49,128 nucleotides of DNA from Luteitalea sp. (GTDB lineage: Bacteria; Acidobacteriota; Vicinamibacteria; Vicinamibacterales; Vicinamibacteraceae): the NCBI GenBank assembly GCA_009377495.1, contig WHTZ01000045.1, positions 1 to 49,128 on the forward strand. The letters run 5' to 3'. The translations under genes were made by a program, and so were the position numbers. The notes under the pieces were generated by a model. It saw only the letters and a program-made list of their open reading frames with translations, was not told the DNA's origin and made no database searches. Shown here piece by piece: positions 44,195 to 49,128 of the stretch. Every line of letters starts with the position of its first letter. The first letter of the stretch is position 1.

Positions 44195-45766
44195 TTAGCG
44201 CTGGGGCCGGGCGCTGAGACCAAAGTCTGCACCGCGCAGCTCGAGTGCGCACTCGATGGGCAAGGGAGAGCCTGGCGGACGTAGAAATGCCATAGTGATC
44301 TCCCCGCCGCAGGACGAGAATCCCGCGCCGTGCGTGCCGCCGCGCAGCTCCACGTACACCGCGTTCGGCATTGTCTCGAGCAGCTGACGTCCCCAGTCCG
44401 GCGGCGTGTCGGGGTCGAACTCGCCCGCGAAGATGAGCGCTGGCACGTCAGACTTCACGGGTTCGTTCTCGATCGCAGGCGCAGGCGCGACGTTCCAGGC
44501 GGTACACTCGCCTGGGGATGCGGTTCCCTCGTCGATGCCGCCGAGCCCCAGGTCCGGGGAGACCTGCCCGGCAATCCGATCCGCGCGCTCGAAGGAGGCT
44601 TCGTCCGCGCACCACACGGAGTAGCGCAGGCCCCACGCCATGGACGAGCCCCCCTGATTGTTGCTCACGAGCGGCGTCAGCTCTTTATAGTGTCCATCTG
44701 CCGCGGAACTGATGATGCGCGGAATGTGCGGAATCATCTGCCGACTATGCAGCGCCACGTATATGGCGCTCACGACTTCCGCACCCCGGATCTCCGTTGG
44801 ACGGCCCGCCGCGTGCAGCCCCAGCGGGAGCGGGTCGTTGTCGGCGCGCGCAATCAGATCCGCGAAACGCCGGCGCAGATCAGGGTAGGCCGCACTGCAG
44901 TCGCGATCGATGACGCATCCATCGAACACCATGTTCAGCGCACGCTGGAGATTGGCGGTCGCAACCTCATCGAAGTTCACATCCGGCGGCAGGACCGAAT
45001 CGAGCACAACGCTCCGAACCCCAGACGGGTGTCTCCGCAGTACCGTCAACACCACGCGCGTGCCGTACGACAGGCCAAGAAGATTCCATTTGTCATAGCC
45101 GAGCGCCTTCCGCAGATCTTCGATGTCATCGGCGAGCGCCTCGGTCCTGTAGCCATCGAGGTCGACACCCGAAGCGGTCAGGTTCGCACGGCACTCCGCA
45201 GCTGCCCTCGCGAGCGCGGCGCGCCCGCGCAATCGCCCTGCCGCTATTTCACCCTTGAGCGCGTTCGTCGCCGGGCACTCGAGGGCGGGCTGCGCATGGC
45301 GAGCGCCTCGCGGCTCCAAAACGATAAAATCGCGATCTTCCAGGAGAATGTTGCCCTGCGCCGATTTCCTCCCGGCGACCGCGCTGACGCCGGGGCCCCC
45401 TGGAACGAAGAGGACAGGATCTGGAGCTGGCGCCGCCGCGCGGGTGCGAAAGATCATCACCGGGAGCCGAATCGCGCGGCTGTCCGCCTTGCGGCGGTTC
45501 TCGCGTACCGTGAGCACACCGCAGTCGATCGCCTCGTCTGGAACGACGTCGACGGGGCACGCGGAGCGTTCGAAGCGCGGCACCGAGGTTGACGGCTGTG
45601 GTGGCGCACCCGGTAATGGACCGGTACGTGCGATCGGCAACAGAATCGAGAGCCACAAGGCCGCAGCCATCATTGCGACCGTTATAGGAGACCGAAATGC
45701 CCGTGTCCAATACCAATTTGCAGTCTGTGATAACCACACGATCTCACCCGTGCTGGACGCCAGCAT
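44195..45766 (-). CDS. Secreted alpha/beta hydrolase, tripeptidyl-aminopeptidase-like
   Basis: 523 residues. An N-terminal hydrophobic segment (about 31-46) suggests export. Oxyanion motif VPGGPG (121-126), nucleophile elbow GLSYGTR (S233), a lid region, then FAGEFDPDTPP with the acid and GGTHGAGFSSC with the histidine, as in TAP-like serine peptidases. The normally conserved DQRGTGxS after strand four reads EPRGARHAQP, an unusual variant. The start is uncertain: ATGs at 45673 and 45670 are also in frame. It lies 14 nt after the upstream glycosyltransferase. Confidence 0.75.
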   Translation of the reverse strand: MLASSTGEIVWLSQTANWYWTRAFRSPITVAMMAAALWLSILLPIARTGPLPGAPPQPSTSVPRFERSACPVDVVPDEAIDCGVLTVRENRRKADSRAIRLPVMIFRTRAAAPAPDPVLFVPGGPGVSAVAGRKSAQGNILLEDRDFIVLEPRGARHAQPALECPATNALKGEIAAGRLRGRAALARAAAECRANLTASGVDLDGYRTEALADDIEDLRKALGYDKWNLLGLSYGTRVVLTVLRRHPSGVRSVVLDSVLPPDVNFDEVATANLQRALNMVFDGCVIDRDCSAAYPDLRRRFADLIARADNDPLPLGLHAAGRPTEIRGAEVVSAIYVALHSRQMIPHIPRIISSAADGHYKELTPLVSNNQGGSSMAWGLRYSVWCADEASFERADRIAGQVSPDLGLGGIDEGTASPGECTAWNVAPAPAIENEPVKSDVPALIFAGEFDPDTPPDWGRQLLETMPNAVYVELRGGTHGAGFSSCGGEITMAFLRPPGSPLPIECALELRGADFGLSARPQR

Positions 45767-45779
45767 CAGCCGTAGCTAG

Positions 45780-46895
45780 TCATCGCTCGCCATCCGTCTC
45801 ACGCACCTTCGCCTGGCCGAGGTCCCGTAGCAGCGCAATCCATTTTGGGGCGTTGGCCTCCACCGAATAGAGCGCCGCGACGCGGTCACGTGCACGCCTG
45901 CCGAGCTGCTCGCGCAGCGTCTGGTCTTCGATGAGCTGTCCGAGCGCTCGGTCCCAGTCGGCGGCGGAGCGACAGAAGAGCGCACCCAGGTCACGTCCCA
46001 GGATCTGCTCGTTGGTCTCGGTCCACGACGCAACGGTGGGAGCCCCGGACGCACCGTACTGTAACGCCTTCAACGCGGCCTTGCCGCGTGTCCACGCGGT
46101 GTCCGGCATGGGCATCAACCCGATATCGAAGGCCGCGATCTCATCGACCTCCGTCTCGAGACGCCACGGGCGGACCGTGACGCGCAGATCGCCGAGCGGG
46201 CTCCGGTCAACCCCAACCAGCCGGAGCTCGACATCGTATCGGCGCAAAATCCGCCGCAACGGCTCCTCGATGAGCGCCAGGTACCCGGCTGTAGACGGTG
46301 TGCCAATCCAGCCCAGCACCAACCGGCCAGTGGTCTGGCGTCGCGGTGTGAACGCGTATCGGTCCACGTCGACCGACGTGGGGATGACCACGGCTTCGCC
46401 GCCCGCCGCCGCGACCGCGGCCGCATTGCGGTGGTTCGACGTGACGATCACCCGACAGCACGCGATGGCCCGTGCGAGGCTGTGCCGCCATAGCCGTCCA
46501 CGCAAGCGGTCCATGATGCGCGTCTCGCCTGCCTCGTGCGCATCGAGCGCATCGTCGAAGTCGTACATGAGCCGATTGCGGTACGGTCGCAACCACGTCG
46601 TCGTCCAAGCCGGCAGCGGAATTCGATAGAACACGCACCGGTCGAACCGCGGCAACAGGGATATCAAACGAGCCAGGCTGGCGTGGGTCTCGCTCCAACT
46701 GCGAGCCCAATGGAGCGTGCGCACGTGACGCGCGCCCGAGAGGTGGCCGAGCGCCGCATCGGTGGAGCCTTCACTTTGCGCGACACGGACCGTGCAGAGC
46801 AGTCCCGCCGCCTCCAGGGCTGGCAGGTATTGCAGAACCCGGTAACGCGTCCCCGGGGAGACTTCGGTGTGCTGAACCAGGAATAACACCTTCAT
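45780..46895 (-). CDS. Glycosyltransferase, GT4-like
   Basis: 371 residues. The start MKVLFLVQHTEVSPGTRYRV precedes the GT-B fold; RLMYDFDDALDAHE, LGWIGTPSTAGYL and TAWTRGKAALKALQYGASGAP follow. Shares DVDDA/DFDDA and the WTRGKxxxKxLxYxxxGxP block with the protein at 30801. ATG 46895 is chosen over the longer frame from 46958, which is repeat sequence. It is separated from the GT2 gene by an 80-nt gap of ATCTGTG-type repeats. Confidence 0.75.
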   Translation of the reverse strand: MKVLFLVQHTEVSPGTRYRVLQYLPALEAAGLLCTVRVAQSEGSTDAALGHLSGARHVRTLHWARSWSETHASLARLISLLPRFDRCVFYRIPLPAWTTTWLRPYRNRLMYDFDDALDAHEAGETRIMDRLRGRLWRHSLARAIACCRVIVTSNHRNAAAVAAAGGEAVVIPTSVDVDRYAFTPRRQTTGRLVLGWIGTPSTAGYLALIEEPLRRILRRYDVELRLVGVDRSPLGDLRVTVRPWRLETEVDEIAAFDIGLMPMPDTAWTRGKAALKALQYGASGAPTVASWTETNEQILGRDLGALFCRSAADWDRALGQLIEDQTLREQLGRRARDRVAALYSVEANAPKWIALLRDLGQAKVRETDGER

Positions 46896-46940
46896 AGGTG
46901 CAACACGTGCGACAGATGAATTGGTCCCAACACGTAACCT

Positions 46941-47000
46941 ATCTGTGTCCACTTTCATCTGTGTTCATCTGCGGATCAGCCCATCTGTGTCCATCCGTGG
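46941..47000 (+). repeat. ATCTGTGTCCATC-type degenerate repeat cluster
   Basis: ATCTGTGTCC, TCATCTGTGTTCATCTGCGG and CATCTGTGTCCATCCGTGG occur close together. The last unit lies inside the 3' end of the GT2 gene and encodes its terminal HGWTQMG. Confidence 0.7.
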
Positions 47001-47956
47001 CGCGCCCGAGCGCCTATCGACGACCATCGCCAGAGATCGCCGATCACGCGCCCCCACAACCACGCGACGCCCCGTACGACGTTGGTCACTTCGCGCGCGT
47101 CGAGTCGGCTGATGGCGTTCGTGACACGGATCAGCGGCTCGACACAGAGCGTTCCGAGCGCGAGCCCAGTGGCGCTCCACCACGGAAAATGCTTGTAGCC
47201 GTAGAGAATACGGCTGTGCAGCGCGTAACTGAGCCGGCGTGCCTTCACGGCCCGCGACGTGCCACCGCCCTGGTGATAGGCGGCCGCATCGGCGACGAAC
47301 ATGGTCCGCCACCCGCAGAGCGCCGCCCGACGCGAGAAATCGAGATCTTCAAGATACATGAAGAATCGCTCGTCGAAGCCGCGCAACGTGAGAAAGAGCG
47401 GGCGACGCACGACGTAGAACGCGCCCATCACGTGGTCGACCGCTCGTGTATCCTGATGGTCCCATTCGCTCATGACGTGCGACGGCCAACGCCGGGGTGC
47501 GAGCCGATTGAGCCCGAGCATCAGGCTCACGAACATGCGTGGGGTCGGAAAGCGCGCGCACGTGCGACCCGTCAATCCCTCGTCATCCACGAGGCGAATG
47601 CCGGCTATGCCGACGTCTTGCGCTGATGGAGAGGTGAGGAATTGGATGGGCCTCGCCAGCGCGTCCGGCGTGACGCGCGTGTCGGGGTTCAAGAAGAGGA
47701 GGAAGTCTGCGGTCGATCCGGCGGCACCTCGATTACACGCGACGGCAAAGCCAAGATTGCGGCCGTGGCGAATTATCTCGACCACCGGGCCGCATGATTC
47801 GAGACCCTCCGCCGAGCCGTCACAGGATCCGTTGTCGACGACGACGACCTGGCGCAGCTCGAAGCGGTGATCCCGTACGGCGCACACTGACGCGACGCAG
47901 TCGCGTAGGCGAGGTCCGCCGTTCCAGTTGACCACCACGACGTCGAGCGAGGGCAT
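46976..47956 (-). CDS. GT2 glycosyltransferase, rhamnosyltransferase-like
   Basis: 326 residues. VVVVNWNGGPRLRDC, VVVDNGSCDGS, LLFLNPDTRV (metal motif DT-type, 92-101) and DERFFMYLEDLDFSRRAALC mark the dTDP-rhamnosyl or related GT2 subgroup. Two hydrophobic stretches near the C-terminus could associate with the membrane. The start ATG shares one base with the gmd stop (TAATG), so the two are coupled. The last residues come from the ATCTGTG repeat. Confidence 0.8.
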   Translation of the reverse strand: MPSLDVVVVNWNGGPRLRDCVASVCAVRDHRFELRQVVVVDNGSCDGSAEGLESCGPVVEIIRHGRNLGFAVACNRGAAGSTADFLLFLNPDTRVTPDALARPIQFLTSPSAQDVGIAGIRLVDDEGLTGRTCARFPTPRMFVSLMLGLNRLAPRRWPSHVMSEWDHQDTRAVDHVMGAFYVVRRPLFLTLRGFDERFFMYLEDLDFSRRAALCGWRTMFVADAAAYHQGGGTSRAVKARRLSYALHSRILYGYKHFPWWSATGLALGTLCVEPLIRVTNAISRLDAREVTNVVRGVAWLWGRVIGDLWRWSSIGARARHGWTQMG

Positions 47957-48969
47957 TAGCCGCGAGTGTCCAGGACACCAGCCGTCGAGGTGCTGGAAAC
48001 AGGCTGGCGGGGGCCGAGGCGATCCAGATCCGCGTCCACCATCATCTTCACGAGCGCCTCGAAGTCCACCTCAGGGGCCCACCCGAGCTCGCGGTGCGCC
48101 TTCGTCGCGTCACCGACGAGCAGATCGACTTCGGCCGGCCGGTGGAACTTGGGATCGACCACCACGTGCTCCTGCCAATTGAGCCCGGCATGGCTGAACG
48201 CCACCTCGACGAGGTCGCGCACCGAGTGTGTGACACCGCTCGCGATCACGTAGTCGTCTGGTCGATCCTGCTGGAGCATGAGCCAGATGGCCCGAATATA
48301 GTCGCCGGCAAACCCCCAGTCTCGCTTCGCGTCGAGCGTGCCGAGCGCGAGCTTGTTCGACAGACCACGCTTGATACGTGCGACCCCGTTGCTCACCTTG
48401 CGTGTCACGAACTCGAGGCCGCGCCGGGGCGACTCGTGGTTGAAAAGGATTCCGGAGCAACCGAAAATGCCGAAGCTCTCGCGGTAATTCACCGTCATGT
48501 AATGGCCGAACACCTTCGACACACCATATGGGCTACGCGGGTAGAAGGGGGTGACCTCCGTCTGCGGCACTTCACGCACTTTCCCGAACATCTCGCTCGA
48601 GCTCGCCTGGTAGAAACGGACCTTGGGATTGACCTGTCGGATCGCCTCCAGGACCCGGGTGACACCCTGTGAGTTGATGTCGCCCGTGAGCACCGGCTGC
48701 TCCCACGAGGTAGGCACGAACGACATCGCGGCGAGGTTGTAGACCTCGTCCGGCTTCACCTCGTCCAGGAGGCGCACGATGGAGAGTTGGTCGAGCAGGT
48801 CGGCGGGCCGGAGATCGATCTGATCCTGCAGGTGCTCGATCCGGGACAGGTTCGGCCCGCTCGCCCGGCGGATCACCCCGACGACGCGATAACCCCTCTT
48901 CACCAGGAACTCGGCCAGATACGAGCCGTCTTGCCCCGTGACGCCCGTAATAACTGCACACTTCGGCAT
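47956..48969 (-). CDS. gmd: GDP-mannose 4,6-dehydratase
   Basis: 337 residues. Extended SDR with GVTGQDGSYLAEFL (9-22, the TGQDGSYL signature of GMD), NLAAMSFVPTSW, SSSEMFG (123-129; S124, E126), PYGVSK (Y148, K152) and FNHESPRRG. Converts GDP-mannose to GDP-4-keto-6-deoxymannose, the precursor of GDP-fucose, GDP-rhamnose and perosamine. No reductase or aminotransferase for the next step is in the window, so it must be encoded elsewhere. First gene of the leftward series gmd, GT2, GT4, hydrolase. Confidence 0.9.
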   Translation of the reverse strand: MPKCAVITGVTGQDGSYLAEFLVKRGYRVVGVIRRASGPNLSRIEHLQDQIDLRPADLLDQLSIVRLLDEVKPDEVYNLAAMSFVPTSWEQPVLTGDINSQGVTRVLEAIRQVNPKVRFYQASSSEMFGKVREVPQTEVTPFYPRSPYGVSKVFGHYMTVNYRESFGIFGCSGILFNHESPRRGLEFVTRKVSNGVARIKRGLSNKLALGTLDAKRDWGFAGDYIRAIWLMLQQDRPDDYVIASGVTHSVRDLVEVAFSHAGLNWQEHVVVDPKFHRPAEVDLLVGDATKAHRELGWAPEVDFEALVKMMVDADLDRLGPRQPVSSTSTAGVLDTRG

Positions 48970-49013
48970 GACGTGAATAGCTTACCAGGGAAACGGGGAC
49001 TGCCCGCGTTTTC

Positions 49014-49128
49014 GTCCCATGGCGGCCCTACTACAGGTCCCATGGCGGCCCTAAAGGGCCGCCCTACTACAGCCGGTAGGGCGCGGCTTCCGCCTTCGCA
49101 TAAAGCTTCGGCGGACGAGTCCGCCGTA
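49014..49128. repeat. Palindromic repeat cluster at right window edge
   Basis: A 23-nt unit GTCCCATGGCGGCCCTA(CTACAG) is repeated in tandem (49014 and 49037). A 9-bp palindrome with AA loop lies at 49044-49052/49055-49063. A CCCTAC...GGTAGGG core (49064-49083) follows, and a 7-bp hairpin (GGCGGAC-GA-GTCCGCC) near 49111-49126. The layout matches the repeat at 2215-2275. It lies upstream of gmd and may continue beyond the window. Confidence 0.65.

Noticed and set aside
46941..47000. Possible CRISPR array (short ATCTGTG repeats)
   Set aside because: Units are degenerate, spacers are a few bases long and no cas gene is present.
49044..49063. Rho-independent terminator
   Set aside because: The palindrome is strong but no T-run follows on either strand, and it belongs to a repeat cluster.
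1..49128. tRNA, rRNA, riboswitch or prophage genes
   Set aside because: I found no cloverleaf, rRNA-like or phage structural sequence; short RNAs cannot be excluded by eye.

Overview
The window looks like an envelope and exopolysaccharide region from a GC-rich Gram-negative soil bacterium. OmpA-family and lipoprotein genes, a WecA/Wzx/Wzy/Wzz set, DUF4394, Calx-beta and 'LVDTRG...DVxGY' secreted domains, and many interspersed palindromic repeats together suggest Acidobacteriota, perhaps Vicinamibacteria. That placement is inference; no rRNA or tRNA gene is visible.

Layout. (1) 1-6830: an incomplete polytopic membrane protein on the minus strand, then four plus-strand genes: a large membrane protein, a GT2-methyltransferase fusion, a short neutral-ceramidase-like enzyme and a GT-C-like membrane protein. 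(2) 6918-8429: a VapBC toxin-antitoxin pair, then gene relics. (3) 8430-16735: a large secreted protein, a sugar-nucleotide epimerase, a secreted glycosidase-like protein, a WecA fusion and a small unknown gene; part of this bears marks of a local duplication. (4) 16805-20116: a small secreted protein, an MBL-fold hydrolase and an OmpA lipoprotein, the last two lying between two 25-nt direct repeats. (5) 20117-26707: flippase, rhamnosyltransferase-like GT2 and zinc-ribbon methyltransferase, divergent from two GT-C-like membrane proteins. (6) 26724-33088: three co-oriented genes (Wzy-like polymerase, glycosyltransferase, transglutaminase-like surface protein) bounded closely by a 45-bp inverted repeat. 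(7) 33231-39819: wzz, two GT4 genes, a methyltransferase and asnB, tightly packed. (8) 39877-48969: a second zinc-ribbon methyltransferase, a membrane protein, a Tat-exported lactonase, a secreted peptidase-like hydrolase, GT4, GT2 and gmd.

Working model (inference). GMD and the epimerase supply sugar nucleotides. The WecA fusion starts the repeat unit on undecaprenyl phosphate. GT2 and GT4 enzymes extend it, and methyltransferases and AsnB decorate it. Wzx flips it, and Wzy and Wzz polymerise it. GT-C-like proteins may glycosylate lipids or proteins outside the membrane. No Wza channel, Wzc-type kinase, exosortase or ABC exporter is in the window, so export genes must lie elsewhere if the locus is complete.

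The most unusual material is structural: genes framed by repeats, gene relics, protein tails encoded by interspersed repeats, and two large secreted proteins that share a four-repeat C-terminal module.
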